Positions 7,548 through 17,280 are shown, counted from the first letter of the stretch. The stretch is DNA of 64,000 bases from Spongiibacter marinus (GCF_016906995.1 NZ_JAFBBD010000008.1:62001-126000), one strand, 5' to 3'. Notes: generated by a model not told the origin, from the sequence alone. Translations and numbers: made by a program.

Positions 7548-8720
7548 ATGAAACTCGAATACACCGCAGAGCACCAAGCCTTTCGCGAAGAAGTTCGCAG
7601 CTGGTTAAAGGCCAATGTTCCCGCCGAGCCCTTGAAGTCCTTCGACACCGAAGAAGGCTTCCAGCAGCACCGCGAGTGGGAGGCCAAATTGTACGAAGGC
7701 CGCTGGGGCATGATCACCTGGCCAGAGGAAATGGGTGGCCGCGGCGCCGACCTGATGCAGTGGTTGATCTTTGAAGAAGAGTACTACGCAGCGTCTGCGC
7801 CACTGCGGGTAAACCAAAACGGCATCTTCCTGCTTGGCCCCACCCTGATGGAGTACGGCACCGAAGAGCAGAAAAAGCGCTTCCTCAATGGTATGGCCAC
7901 CGGCAAGGATATTTGGTGTCAGGGTTGGTCTGAGCCGAACGCCGGTTCTGATATGGCTGCCATCCGCTCGCGAGCAGACCTTAGCGAAGACGGTAGCCAC
8001 TACATTATCAACGGTCAAAAAACCTGGTCGACCCGCGCGGTATGGGCCGATTGGTGTTTTGGTATGTTCCGTACCGACCCAGAGTCAGAGCGCCATCGCG
8101 GCCTGACCTTTATTCTGGTGCCACTGGACAGCGAGGGCATTACCGTTCGTCCTATTCCTCAGTTGGACGGCTTGCCGGGATTTGCTGAAATCTTCTTCGA
8201 CAATGTCAAAGTACCTGTCGACTGCCGCCTGGGCGGTGAGGGTGAGGGCTGGAGCGTGGCGATGGCCACCGCGGGTTTTGAACGCGGTTTGATGCTGCGC
8301 TCACCGGCGCGTTTCCAGGAAACGGCCAAACGCTTGGTAGAGCTCTACAAAGCTAACCAAGAAACGGCCGATGAAGACCCCAGCATTCGCGAAGCAGTAC
8401 TGCGCGCCTATATGGATGCCGAGGCGTACTGCCTGACGACCTACCAAACGGCCTGCCGTCTAATGCAGGGTGGAAAAATCGGTGCCGAGGCCTCGACCAA
8501 TAAAATTTTCTGGTCTGAGCTCGACCAGCAAATGCACGCCACCGCGCTGAAAATTCTTGAAATCCGCGGCGAGCTGCTGCCCGAGTCGCCCGATGCCGGT
8601 GACGTTGGCCGCTGGTTAGACGGTTGGCTGTTTGCCCAGTCCGGGCCGATTTACGCCGGCACCAACGAGATTCAACGCAACATCATTGCAGAGCGTATGC
8701 TCGGCATGCCGCGCAAATAA
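7548..8720 (+). CDS. Acyl-CoA dehydrogenase, larger subunit of a putative heteromeric pair
   Basis: The 390-residue flavoprotein is of the FadE31/FadE33 type. The family landmarks WCQGWSEPNAGSD (near residue 124) and a C-terminal YAGTNEIQRNIIAERMLG are present. The YEGT glutamate that serves as base in MCAD is alanine here, as in many subunits of alpha2beta2 steroid dehydrogenases. It is followed ten bases later by a shorter dehydrogenase, and the two are likely to assemble. The role is probably dehydrogenation of an open-chain C/D-ring CoA thioester. The specific FadE number is not assigned. Confidence 0.82.
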   Translation: MKLEYTAEHQAFREEVRSWLKANVPAEPLKSFDTEEGFQQHREWEAKLYEGRWGMITWPEEMGGRGADLMQWLIFEEEYYAASAPLRVNQNGIFLLGPTLMEYGTEEQKKRFLNGMATGKDIWCQGWSEPNAGSDMAAIRSRADLSEDGSHYIINGQKTWSTRAVWADWCFGMFRTDPESERHRGLTFILVPLDSEGITVRPIPQLDGLPGFAEIFFDNVKVPVDCRLGGEGEGWSVAMATAGFERGLMLRSPARFQETAKRLVELYKANQETADEDPSIREAVLRAYMDAEAYCLTTYQTACRLMQGGKIGAEASTNKIFWSELDQQMHATALKILEIRGELLPESPDAGDVGRWLDGWLFAQSGPIYAGTNEIQRNIIAERMLGMPRK

Positions 8721-8730
8721 GGAGACTGAC

Positions 8731-9780
8731 ATGGACTTTACCTTTAGCGAAGATCAGCTCTTGTTTCAGGAATCAGTGCGCGACTTTCTGGTGAATGAAA
8801 TTACCCCCGACAAAATTCGTCAGCTGTGGGAAACCGATAGCGGTCGCAGCGATGAACTGTGGCAGCAATTGGCCGAGTTGGGCCTGACCGGGCTGACAGT
8901 TCCCGAAGACTTCGGCGGGCTGGGCATGAACGAACTGGACTTCGTCCTGCTGGCTCAGGAAGCCGGATACGTCGCCCTGTCTGAGCCGCTGGTGAATAGC
9001 GTGCTAGTGGCTACGCCGCTGCTTAGTGAATGTGGTAACAGCGCGATTGCAGAGCAGTGGTTGCCAAAAATTGCCTCGGGTGAGGCGCGTGCCGTGGTGG
9101 GTCTGGCGGTGAACAAGTTGGTCGAAGACGCCCACTGCGCGGATTTGCTGTTGCTCGAAAAAGACGGCGCGATCTATGCGGTAGAGGCCGCCAATGCCAG
9201 CCTGCGCGCCAACGAATCTGTCGACCCCGGTCGCAAATTGTTTGCTGTGGACTTCGACCCCGCGGCGGCGGTTTGTCTGGCCGACGGCGATACTGCCCAG
9301 GCGTTGCTCAACAAAGCGCTGAATCGTGGCGCACTGGGTGTGGCAGCGCAGTCGCTGGGTCTGGCTCAACGAATGATTGATCTGTCGGTGCAATACACCA
9401 GCGAGCGCAAGCAGTTCGGCGTGGCCATTGGCAGCTTCCAGGCCGTTAAGCACCACATGGCGAATATCGCCTACAAACTGGAATACGCCAAAACACCGGT
9501 TTATCGCGCCGCCTATGACATTGCCAACGACACGCCGCGCGCAGAATTGTCGGTGAGCCACGCGAAACTGGCCGCCTGTGAAGTGGCCGACCTCGCGGCG
9601 AAAAACAGCATCCAGGTTCACGGTGCGATGGGTTACACCTGGGAAGTGGACCTGCACATCTTTATGAAGCGCGCCTGGGCATTTAACAGCAGTTATGGCA
9701 CGGCGGGCTTCCATAAAAATCGCGTGGCCGCCGCACTGCTGGCCGATAACGCCGCACTCGGTGCTGGCGCAACTTTTTAA
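8731..9780 (+). CDS. Acyl-CoA dehydrogenase, smaller partner subunit
   Basis: The protein has 349 residues and starts MDFTFSEDQLLFQ at the ATG at 8731, preceded by AAGGAG. An upstream in-frame start at 8632 lies inside the previous gene and is unlikely. It has the N-terminal helical domain (LTGLTVPEDFGG), but the middle beta domain is short and divergent. The C-terminal domain keeps YTSERKQFGVAIGSFQAVKH and the IQVHGAMGYTWE motif. The shape is that of the beta subunit in heterotetrameric steroid acyl-CoA dehydrogenases. It probably works with the gene directly upstream. Confidence 0.8.
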   Translation: MDFTFSEDQLLFQESVRDFLVNEITPDKIRQLWETDSGRSDELWQQLAELGLTGLTVPEDFGGLGMNELDFVLLAQEAGYVALSEPLVNSVLVATPLLSECGNSAIAEQWLPKIASGEARAVVGLAVNKLVEDAHCADLLLLEKDGAIYAVEAANASLRANESVDPGRKLFAVDFDPAAAVCLADGDTAQALLNKALNRGALGVAAQSLGLAQRMIDLSVQYTSERKQFGVAIGSFQAVKHHMANIAYKLEYAKTPVYRAAYDIANDTPRAELSVSHAKLAACEVADLAAKNSIQVHGAMGYTWEVDLHIFMKRAWAFNSSYGTAGFHKNRVAAALLADNAALGAGATF

Positions 9781-9824
9781 TTGACGGTTATCGCCTGCTG
9801 AGCGGGCAATAAGAGGAAACTATC

Positions 9825-10973
9825 ATGGCAGAAGCCTATATTGTCGATGCAGTGAGAAGCCCCACCGGGCGTCGCAAGGGCGGCTTGGCGCAGATCCACG
9901 GCGCCGACCTCGGCGCTCACGTGCTCAAAGCCATTGTTGAGCGCAACGGCATTCCCGATAACGAATACGACGATGTGATCTTCGGCTGCGTCGATACCAT
10001 CGGCCCCTTGGCCGGTGACATCGCGCGCACGGCTTGGCTGGCAGCGGGCCTGTCGCAAGAGGTGCCGGGCACGACTATTGACCGTCAGTGTGGTTCCTCA
10101 CAGCAGGCGGTTCACTTCGCGGCGCAGGCGGTAATGTCTGGCACGCAAGATGTGGTAATCGCCGGCGGCGTGCAAACCATGACCCAGATCCCCATTTCTT
10201 CGGCCATGACAGCCGCTGAGCCACTGGGCTTTAAAGACCCGTTCTCCGGCTCTGAAGGCTGGGTTGCCCGTTACGGCGCTAAGCCGCCAACGCAATTCAA
10301 CTCCGCGCAGATGATTGCCGACAAGTGGGAGCTGAGTCGTCGCGATCTGGAAGAGTACTCGCTGGAATCGCACCGCCGCGCATTGCAGGCGATTAAAGAA
10401 GGCCGCTTTGACCGTGAAGTGCTGCCCCTGGCTGGCGTTCAACACGATGAAACGCCCCGCGAGACGAGCTTGGAAAAAATGGCCGAGCTGGATTACCTGT
10501 TCGGTTGCGACAAAGTCACTGCCGCGGTGTCCAGCCAAACCTGTGACGGCTCAAGCGCCGTGTTGGTGGTGAGCGAAGCGGCGCTCAAGCGTTATAACTT
10601 AACGCCGCGTGCACGTATTCACCATATGAGTGTGCGCGCTGACGACCCAATTTGGATGCTGACTGCGCCGATTCCTGCCACGGAGTATGCGCTGAAAAAA
10701 GCCGGCATGAGCCTGGCGGATATTGATGTTGTTGAAATCAACGAAGCCTTTGCCTCAGTCGTCATGGCGTGGCTTAAGGAAACCGGCTACGACCACGCTA
10801 AAACCAATATCAACGGCGGCGGCATTGCTCTGGGTCACCCACTTGGGGCGACCGGCACGCGCTTGATGACAACGCTGTTGCATGAGCTGGAGCGCAGCGG
10901 CGGTCGCTATGGTTTGCAGACCATGTGTGAGGGTGGTGGTCAGGCCAATGTCACCATCATCGAGCGTCTATAG
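9825..10973 (+). CDS. fadA6: Thiolase, probable FadA6
   Basis: The 382-residue thiolase has all three catalytic signatures: the acyl-accepting Cys89 in IDRQCGSS, His338 in ALGHPLGATG and the C-terminal Cys368 in MCEGGGQ. FadA6 of the actinobacterial cluster cleaves the open-chain 3-oxoacyl-CoA left after both rings are open. This gene follows the ipd genes closely and has the FadA6 length. A second thiolase at 16043 belongs to the same cluster, so which one does the FadA6 step is not certain. A gap of about 195 bases follows. Confidence 0.7.
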   Translation: MAEAYIVDAVRSPTGRRKGGLAQIHGADLGAHVLKAIVERNGIPDNEYDDVIFGCVDTIGPLAGDIARTAWLAAGLSQEVPGTTIDRQCGSSQQAVHFAAQAVMSGTQDVVIAGGVQTMTQIPISSAMTAAEPLGFKDPFSGSEGWVARYGAKPPTQFNSAQMIADKWELSRRDLEEYSLESHRRALQAIKEGRFDREVLPLAGVQHDETPRETSLEKMAELDYLFGCDKVTAAVSSQTCDGSSAVLVVSEAALKRYNLTPRARIHHMSVRADDPIWMLTAPIPATEYALKKAGMSLADIDVVEINEAFASVVMAWLKETGYDHAKTNINGGGIALGHPLGATGTRLMTTLLHELERSGGRYGLQTMCEGGGQANVTIIERL

Positions 10974-11169
10974 CGGAACGCCATCTGCAAGCGGCTGGCG
11001 GCGTTACCAAGCCTTTTTAAGACGGTCATTTACGGCTTTGTAAACTCCCGACTTAAAACGTCTCGGCGCCTTGCCAGCCACACGCAGCTGACGCTCTCAG
11101 TAGCGGTGGTCATTCCAATTTAAGCGCGCCGTGTGATCGGCGCAGAGAAGAAACAAGAGAGGATCTGCA

Positions 11170-12054
11170 ATGGGTATTTGTCAGGATCGTGTAGTGATTA
11201 TCACCGGTGCCGGTGGTGGTTTGGGCGCGGCACACGCCAAGGTATTTGCCAGTGAAGGCGCCAAGGTGATCGTTAACGATATTAATCAAGACGCTGCGCA
11301 AAAAGTGGTCGACGAGATTACGGCCGCTGGCGGCACCGCGATTGTTAACACCTCGGATATCACCAACTACGACGATAGCCTCAATGCGGTAAAGCAGGCC
11401 ATTGATACCTTTGGCGACCTGCATGTGGTGCTGAACAACGCGGGTATTAACCGCGACCGCATGTTCGCCTCAATGACCGAAGCCGATTGGGACGCCATTA
11501 TGGCGGTTCACCTGAAGGGCCATTTCTGCATCACCTCCCATGCGGTTCACTACTGGCGCGGTCAGTCCAAAGAGGGCAAGGCCGTGGATGCACGCATTAT
11601 CAACACCACCTCCGGTGCTGGCCTGCAAGGCTCTGTTGGTCAGTCGAACTACGCAGCGGCCAAGGCCGGTATTGCGGCGCTTACGCTTAACCAGGCCGCC
11701 GAGCTGGCGCGCTACGGTATTACTGCCAACGCGATCGCGCCAGCGGCCCGCACAGGCATGACAACTGCCGTTGAATCCATGGCGCAGCGCATGGCCAAGC
11801 CGGACGATGGCAGCTTTGACTATTGGGCGCCGGAAAACGTGTCGTCATTATTGGTGTGGTTGGCTAGCGCAGAAGCAGCCTCAGTGAGTGGCAAAGTGTT
11901 TGAAGCCGAGGGCGGCAAAATTTCCATTGCCGATGGCTGGCGCAAAGGCCCCGAGGTCGATAAAGGCGATCGCTGGGCACCAGCGGAAGTTGGCCAGGCT
12001 GTCGAGAAGCTATTGGCAGAGGCAGTTCCCGCGCAGAAAGTGTATGGTAGCTGA
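11170..12054 (+). CDS. SDR-family dehydrogenase of the steroid cluster
   Basis: This is a short-chain dehydrogenase of 294 residues. It has the cofactor loop TGAGGGLGAAHA near residue 13, the NNAGI motif near 94, and the active-site set ending in YAAAK near 160. An extra C-terminal segment of about 40 residues rich in lysine and acidic residues resembles bacterial relatives of the dehydrogenase part of peroxisomal multifunctional enzyme. It probably oxidises a 3-hydroxyacyl-CoA in side-chain or ring degradation. The 195-base gap before it may contain a promoter; AGAGAGGA precedes the start. Confidence 0.8.
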   Translation: MGICQDRVVIITGAGGGLGAAHAKVFASEGAKVIVNDINQDAAQKVVDEITAAGGTAIVNTSDITNYDDSLNAVKQAIDTFGDLHVVLNNAGINRDRMFASMTEADWDAIMAVHLKGHFCITSHAVHYWRGQSKEGKAVDARIINTTSGAGLQGSVGQSNYAAAKAGIAALTLNQAAELARYGITANAIAPAARTGMTTAVESMAQRMAKPDDGSFDYWAPENVSSLLVWLASAEAASVSGKVFEAEGGKISIADGWRKGPEVDKGDRWAPAEVGQAVEKLLAEAVPAQKVYGS

Positions 12055-12089
12055 TTTTCTAGGACATCAATCCACGGAGAATCAACACC

Positions 12090-12629
12090 ATGAAATCACC
12101 GCTACTCGCTGCAGTACTGCTTGCCACCACCGCGCATAGCGCCCTGGCGGGAGGCGTTGCCTTCCGCTTTGGCGATGAGAGCTTTGGAGCATCGATTGCC
12201 GGCGACATCGGCCCGGAAACCAGTGCGCAGTTCGACTGGTTGCACCACGAAGACGATGCAGACCTGCTGTCTGCCGGCCTGTATGCCAACGGCCGTCGCG
12301 GCGCCTTAACCGGCCGCGTGGGTGCCAAAGCCGTGACGCTGACGGCCGACGACAGCGGTTTCGATGGTGGCGTTATGGCCTTTGGCGGTGATCTGAGTCT
12401 GCCACTGAACGACGTACTACGTTTGCGCGGCGGTATTTACTACGGCCCTGAAGCTACTGGTTTTAGCGACGTGGACGGCTACAGCGAATGGTCGCTTAGC
12501 GCTGAAATATCAATCTTTCAAAACTCAGCAATTCAGCTGGGATTTGGTGACATCGAATTCGACGCCGAGAAGGGCGGTGAGTTCGACTTTGAAGACGGTC
12601 CCTTTGTGCGCTTGCAGCTGCGGCTGTAA
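12090..12629 (+). CDS. YfaZ-like outer-membrane protein
   Basis: The 179-residue protein has a clear signal peptide (MKSPLLAAVLLATTAHSALA, cleavage after about residue 20). The rest consists of alternating amphipathic strands ending in a phenylalanine- and leucine-rich C-terminus (DGPFVRLQLRL), as in small outer-membrane barrels. It resembles the YfaZ family. It sits 35 bases after one cluster gene and 34 before the next, so it is co-transcribed with the steroid genes. A role in the outer membrane during steroid growth is inference. GGAGAA precedes the start. Confidence 0.7.
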   Translation: MKSPLLAAVLLATTAHSALAGGVAFRFGDESFGASIAGDIGPETSAQFDWLHHEDDADLLSAGLYANGRRGALTGRVGAKAVTLTADDSGFDGGVMAFGGDLSLPLNDVLRLRGGIYYGPEATGFSDVDGYSEWSLSAEISIFQNSAIQLGFGDIEFDAEKGGEFDFEDGPFVRLQLRL

Positions 12630-12663
12630 GGTCACGGGGTCTCCGTCGTGAACTGGAGTCTGT

Positions 12664-13815
12664 ATGGATTTTGCGTTTACCGACGAACAGCAAATGATCC
12701 GCGATACGGCGGAGGCCTTTCTTAAAGATACATCCACCAGCGAAGCGGTGCGCACCGCAATGGTGTCTGAGCTGGGTTACGATGCCGAGCTATGGCAGCG
12801 CCTGTGTGGTGAGATGTACTGGCAAGCCATTCATATTCCCGAGGCCTACGGTGGTCTCGGGCTTTCCTATATCGAGCTGATCGCCATTGTTGAACAAATG
12901 GGCCGCTACCTGCTGTGCGCGCCGTATTTCTCAACCGTGTGCCTGGCCACCAATGCACTGCTGTGTGCGGGTTCCGAAGAGCAAAAAGCCGAGCACCTGG
13001 GCGCGATTTGCGAAGGCAAAACAGCCACGCTGGCGTGGAGCAATACTGGCGGCTGGACGGCCGACTCGGTCAGCGCCAGCGTGCGCAAGGACGGCGACGA
13101 TTATCTGCTAAACGGTGACTACCGCTATGTTATCGACGGCGCCAGTGCCGAATTGCTGATTCTTGCGGCTAAAGAAGAAGGTAACAATGCGGTGCAGCTG
13201 TTCGCTGTGGATGCCACAGCGGCCGGTATTGAACGCCAAGCACTACCGACCATGGACCAGACGCGTCGCCAGGCAGCCATACAACTTAAAGACCTGCGCG
13301 TGCCTGCCGGTGCCAAGCTGACGTGTGAGTCAGACGATGCGGCCGATGCACTGAATAAAACCCTGCAACTGGCCACTGTTGCCCTGGCAGCAGAGCAAGC
13401 GGGCGGCATGCAGCAATTGCTGTCTTCAGCGGTGGAGTACACCCAAGAGCGCAAGCAATTTAATCGCCCGATTGCTAGCTTCCAGTCTATTAAGCACAAA
13501 GCGGCCGACATGATGATGCGCAACGAAGTGGCGCGTTCATCCATTTACTACGCGGCCTGTGTTGCCGACGAAGCCCTCACTGGTGGCGAGCTTAGCGCCG
13601 AACTTCCCGAAGCCGCCAGTATCGCCAAGGCCTGGTGCTCCGAGGCGTATTTCAAAAATGCTGGCGAAGCCATGCAGATGCACGGCGGTGTGGGCTTCAC
13701 CTGGGAATACGACGTTCACCTGTATTTCAAACGCGCCAAAGCCAGCGAACACCTGCTGGGTAACAGCGATCAACACCGCGAAAATATTGCCTCCCTGCTG
13801 CTCGACGGCGAATAG
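12664..13815 (+). CDS. Acyl-CoA dehydrogenase, partner subunit of second pair
   Basis: The 383-residue protein starts MDFAFTDEQQMIRD. The N-terminal domain (IPEAYGGLGLSYIE) and the C-terminal helical domain (YTQERKQFNRPIASFQSIKH; MHGGVGFTWEYDVH) are present, and the middle domain is divergent. It is most like the smaller-type subunits of heteromeric steroid dehydrogenases (FadE32/FadE34-like). The next gene, 85 bases on, is a full acyl-CoA dehydrogenase and the likely partner. The substrate is probably a two-ring or ring-opened CoA thioester. Confidence 0.78.
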   Translation: MDFAFTDEQQMIRDTAEAFLKDTSTSEAVRTAMVSELGYDAELWQRLCGEMYWQAIHIPEAYGGLGLSYIELIAIVEQMGRYLLCAPYFSTVCLATNALLCAGSEEQKAEHLGAICEGKTATLAWSNTGGWTADSVSASVRKDGDDYLLNGDYRYVIDGASAELLILAAKEEGNNAVQLFAVDATAAGIERQALPTMDQTRRQAAIQLKDLRVPAGAKLTCESDDAADALNKTLQLATVALAAEQAGGMQQLLSSAVEYTQERKQFNRPIASFQSIKHKAADMMMRNEVARSSIYYAACVADEALTGGELSAELPEAASIAKAWCSEAYFKNAGEAMQMHGGVGFTWEYDVHLYFKRAKASEHLLGNSDQHRENIASLLLDGE

Positions 13816-13900
13816 CCACAAAGTAATAAGCAGCCATTGGCAGGCAAATAGATCGCGCGACGATCTGCGTGTGCAACGAATACGCTAAGCGAGAGCAAGT

Positions 13901-15091
13901 ATGAAATTACAATTCAGCGAAAAAGACGAAGCCTTCCGCAAAGAGATTGCGGGCTGGTTGGCCGACAATCTTACCGGTGAGTTTGCCCAGCTCAAATTTC
14001 GCGGTGGCCCCGGCGACGAGCATATGTTCCCCGAGGAGCGCAAACGCTGGGAGCAAAAACTGGCCGAAGGCGGTTGGACCTGTGTGGGTTGGCCAACGGA
14101 ATACGGCGGCCGTGGTTTGTCGATCGAGCAGCAAGTTATTTTTTATGAAGAATACGCCCGCGCTGGTGCGCCCGGTCGTATGGGGCATATCGGCGACGGC
14201 CTTACCGGACCGACACTAATTGCCTTTGGCAGCGAGGCGCAAAAAGCCAAGTATCTGCCGGGTATTCTGGCGGGCACCGAGTTCTGGTGTCAGGGCTATT
14301 CCGAGCCGGGAGCTGGCTCAGACCTGGCCAATGTAAAAACCAAGGCCCGCTTTGACGAGGCGAAAGGCAAGTGGGTAATCAATGGCCAGAAGGTCTGGAC
14401 CTCACTGGCCCACGAGTCGGAATACTGCTTTGTTATCGCCCGCACCGACCCTGATTCAAAAGCGCATAAAGGGCTGGGTTTCTTCCTGGTAAAAATGGAT
14501 CAACCCGGGGTGACGGTGCGCCCCATCGAGCAAATTACCGGCACGTCAGAGTTTAACGAAGTGTTCTTTGACGACGCCGAGTGCGATGCCGATGACATTG
14601 TTGGCGAACCCGGCGACGGCTGGAAAGTGGCGATGGGCTTGCTCGGTTTTGAGCGCGGCGTATCCACACTCGGTCAGCAAATGGCCTTCCAAAACGAGCT
14701 CAACGAGGTGGTAAAACTGGCCCGTGAAAACGGCGCAGCTAATGACCCTCAGATCCGCCAGCGAATTGCCCAGGCTCACATTGGCCTGAAAATTATGCGC
14801 TACAACAGCATGCGTATGCTGTCTGGCGACAAGGGGGACGGCAGCCTGCAAAAAGAGGCGCTGATCTACAAACTGTACTGGGCGAGCTGGCACCGCGACC
14901 TCGGTGAGCTGGCGGTGGATATTATGGGGCCAGAGGCGACGATTTTGCCGGAGGGGCCCTACGAGCTGAACCGTCTGCAGTCGCTATTCTTGTTTACCCG
15001 CTCAGATACCATTTACGGCGGCACCAACCAGATTCAGCGCAATATTATTGCCGAGCGCGGCTTGGGAATGCCCAAAGAACCCAAGTGGTAA
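13901..15091 (+). CDS. fadE30: FadE30-like acyl-CoA dehydrogenase
   Basis: This 396-residue enzyme has FWCQGYSEPGAGSDLA near residue 127 and YGGTNQIQRNIIAERGLG at the C-terminus. The N-terminal segment GEFAQLKFRGGPGDEH resembles FadE30, which desaturates the HIP-derived CoA thioester early in C/D-ring degradation. The YEGT glutamate is replaced by glycine. The gene lies directly before ipdF, as fadE30 does in actinobacterial clusters, which supports the name. GAGAGCAAG precedes the ATG. The assignment among FadE types comes from recalled sequence features rather than an alignment. Confidence 0.65.
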   Translation: MKLQFSEKDEAFRKEIAGWLADNLTGEFAQLKFRGGPGDEHMFPEERKRWEQKLAEGGWTCVGWPTEYGGRGLSIEQQVIFYEEYARAGAPGRMGHIGDGLTGPTLIAFGSEAQKAKYLPGILAGTEFWCQGYSEPGAGSDLANVKTKARFDEAKGKWVINGQKVWTSLAHESEYCFVIARTDPDSKAHKGLGFFLVKMDQPGVTVRPIEQITGTSEFNEVFFDDAECDADDIVGEPGDGWKVAMGLLGFERGVSTLGQQMAFQNELNEVVKLARENGAANDPQIRQRIAQAHIGLKIMRYNSMRMLSGDKGDGSLQKEALIYKLYWASWHRDLGELAVDIMGPEATILPEGPYELNRLQSLFLFTRSDTIYGGTNQIQRNIIAERGLGMPKEPKW

Positions 15092-15161
15092 TGCCGTAAC
15101 AAACAACCACAACGACAGTTAAAAGCGCGCTGCGCTGATCGGCGCGCAATGGAGCGATAGA

Positions 15162-15950
15162 ATGAGTGTGAAGATTCCAGAATACGTGGCAGGCCACGGC
15201 CTGCTCAAGGGCAAGTCGGTATTGATTACCGCCGCGGCAGGTGCCGGCATTGGCTTTGCGGCGGCTAAGCGCGCCGTGGAAGAGGGCTGCCGGAGTATTG
15301 TTATTAGCGACATCCACGAGGGCCGCTTGAACGACGCCGTGGAGCGTTTAAAAAGCGAAACGGGCTTGGAGCAAGTTGCTGGTAAAGTCTGCAATGTTGC
15401 CGTCGAGGATGATGTTCAGGCGCTGATCGGTTTTGCTGAAGAGTTCTGCGGTGGCGTGGACGTACTGATTAACAATGCTGGCCTTGGCACCACCAAGTCA
15501 TTGATCGACATGGAAGACGCCGAGTGGGACAAGGTCATCGACGTTACCCTAAATGGCACCATGCGTATGACTCGCCAGATGATGCGCACCATGAAGGCTC
15601 GCGGTGCTGGCGTGATCGTTAACAATGCCTCGGTACTGGGCTGGCGCGCGCAAAAAGAGCAGTCTCACTATGCCGCTGCCAAGGCGGGTGTGATGGCGCT
15701 GACGCGTTGCGCGGCGCTGGAAGCAGCCGATTTTGGCGTTCGTATTAACGCCGTGTCGCCGTCGCTGGCGGTTCACCCGATGCTGAAGAAATCAGCGCCA
15801 GAGGAATTGCTGGCCGAACTGGAAGGCCGCGAAGCCTTCGGGCGCGGCGCCGAGGTGTGGGAAGTGGCTAACGTCATGATGTTTTTGGCGTCGGATTATT
15901 CCAGCTACCTGACCGGAGAAATCATCAGCTGCTCTTCGCAACGGGCCTAA
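15162..15950 (+). CDS. ipdF: IpdF-like SDR, 5-hydroxy two-ring CoA dehydrogenase
   Basis: The 262-residue SDR has a cofactor loop TAAAGAGIGFAAAKRA near residue 23 that is longer and alanine-rich, an NNAGLG motif and a YAAAK active site. The C-terminus SDYSSYLTGEIISCSSQ is characteristic of IpdF, which oxidises the ring hydroxyl of the FadD3-derived CoA thioester. Length and the location next to a FadE30-like gene also match. GGAGCG precedes the ATG. The confident part is SDR; the IpdF name is supported by context and the C-terminal motif. Confidence 0.75.
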   Translation: MSVKIPEYVAGHGLLKGKSVLITAAAGAGIGFAAAKRAVEEGCRSIVISDIHEGRLNDAVERLKSETGLEQVAGKVCNVAVEDDVQALIGFAEEFCGGVDVLINNAGLGTTKSLIDMEDAEWDKVIDVTLNGTMRMTRQMMRTMKARGAGVIVNNASVLGWRAQKEQSHYAAAKAGVMALTRCAALEAADFGVRINAVSPSLAVHPMLKKSAPEELLAELEGREAFGRGAEVWEVANVMMFLASDYSSYLTGEIISCSSQRA

Positions 15951-16042
15951 GGCGCGTTAGGCTATCGCAGCCAGCACAGAGCTAATAGAATTCAATCCCG
16001 GCGTCGCACGGACATGCGGCGCCTAAGCGAACGAGGTTCAAC

Positions 16043-17245
16043 ATGAAAGAAGCCGTCATCGTCTCTACCGCCCGTACCGGCATGGGTAAATCCTTTCGCG
16101 GTGCCCTGAACGACACCGAAGCCCCGGCAATGGGTGGTCACGCGGTAAAAGCCGCGGTGGAAAAAGCGGGTATCGACCCCGCATCGGTTGAAGATGTGAT
16201 CATGGGCGCCGCTGCACAGCAGGGCACACAGGGCTACAACCTGGGCCGTCTGTGTAGCGTAGCTGCGGGTTTGCCTGACACCACGGCAGGCATGACTATC
16301 GACCGCCAGTGCAGCTCTGGTTTGATGACCATCGCCTGGGCCGCTAAGTCGATTATGTGTGACGAAATGGACGTTGCCGTTGCCGGTGGCCTGGAGTCGA
16401 TTTCGCTGGTGCAAACCAAGCACAAGAACACCTACCGCAACGTTTCAAAAACGGTGACGGAAATCGATCCCACGGCGTATATTCCGATGATCGAAACCGC
16501 AGAGATTGTTTCCGAGCGCTATGGCATCAGCCGTGAAGCGCAGGATGAATACGCGCTGCAAAGCCAGATGCGTGTTGCGGCGGCGCAGGAAGCCGGTTTG
16601 TTTAACGACGAGATCGTGCCCTTTGCGACGCGCATGTCAGTGTTTAACAAAGAAACCAAAGAAGTTACTTACAAAGACGTGGTGCTGGATCGCGACGAGT
16701 GCAATCGCCCCTCCACCACACTGGAAAGCCTGCAAGGTCTGGCGCCGGTTTGGAAAGACGGCCAGTGGGTGAAAGAAGGTCGCTTCATTACTGCCGGTAA
16801 TGCCTCGCAGTTGTCAGACGGCGCCTCAGCCAGCGTATTGATGGAAGCCAAGCGCGCCGAGCAATTGGGCCTGGCACCTCTGGGCGCTTACCGCGGTATG
16901 GCTGTTGCCGGCTGCAAGGCCGACGAAATGGGCATTGGTCCCGTGTTTGCGATTCCCAAGCTGCTTAAGCGTCAGGGTTTGAAAGTCGACGATATCGGCA
17001 TCTGGGAGCTGAACGAAGCCTTCGCCTGTCAGGTAATTTACTGCCGCGACCAGTTGGGTATCGACAACAACAAATTGAACGTGAATGGCGGCGGTATCTC
17101 TATTGGCCACCCCTTCGGTATGAGTGGTGCGCGTCTGGTGGGCCACGCCTTGCTGGAAGCCAAGCGTCGCGGTGAAAAATACGCCGTGGTGACCATGTGT
17201 ATCGGTGGCGGTATGGGCGCTGCAGCGCTGTTTGAAGTGTTCTAA
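16043..17245 (+). CDS. Thiolase, last gene of the C/D-ring cluster
   Basis: The 400-residue thiolase has nucleophile Cys90 in IDRQCSSGL, a histidine in [10 protein letters not shown] and a C-terminal cysteine in TMCIGGGMG. It differs clearly from the thiolases at 9825 and 21619, so it probably cleaves a different 3-oxoacyl-CoA. It is the last gene in this direction and is followed by a strong bidirectional terminator, marking the 3' end of the steroid operon. GAGG precedes the ATG. Confidence 0.88.
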   Translation: MKEAVIVSTARTGMGKSFRGALNDTEAPAMGGHAVKAAVEKAGIDPASVEDVIMGAAAQQGTQGYNLGRLCSVAAGLPDTTAGMTIDRQCSSGLMTIAWAAKSIMCDEMDVAVAGGLESISLVQTKHKNTYRNVSKTVTEIDPTAYIPMIETAEIVSERYGISREAQDEYALQSQMRVAAAQEAGLFNDEIVPFATRMSVFNKETKEVTYKDVVLDRDECNRPSTTLESLQGLAPVWKDGQWVKEGRFITAGNASQLSDGASASVLMEAKRAEQLGLAPLGAYRGMAVAGCKADEMGIGPVFAIPKLLKRQGLKVDDIGIWELNEAFACQVIYCRDQLGIDNNKLNVNGGGISIGHPFGMSGARLVGHALLEAKRRGEKYAVVTMCIGGGMGAAALFEVF

Positions 17246-17280
17246 GAAATTATAAAAAAAGCCAAAACTGGCAGGAAGTA

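Noticed and set aside
9004-9714. 236-codon open frame antisense to an acyl-CoA dehydrogenase gene
   Set aside because: It is the shadow of a strongly supported gene in the opposite frame; its protein has no domain pattern and no ribosome site was seen.
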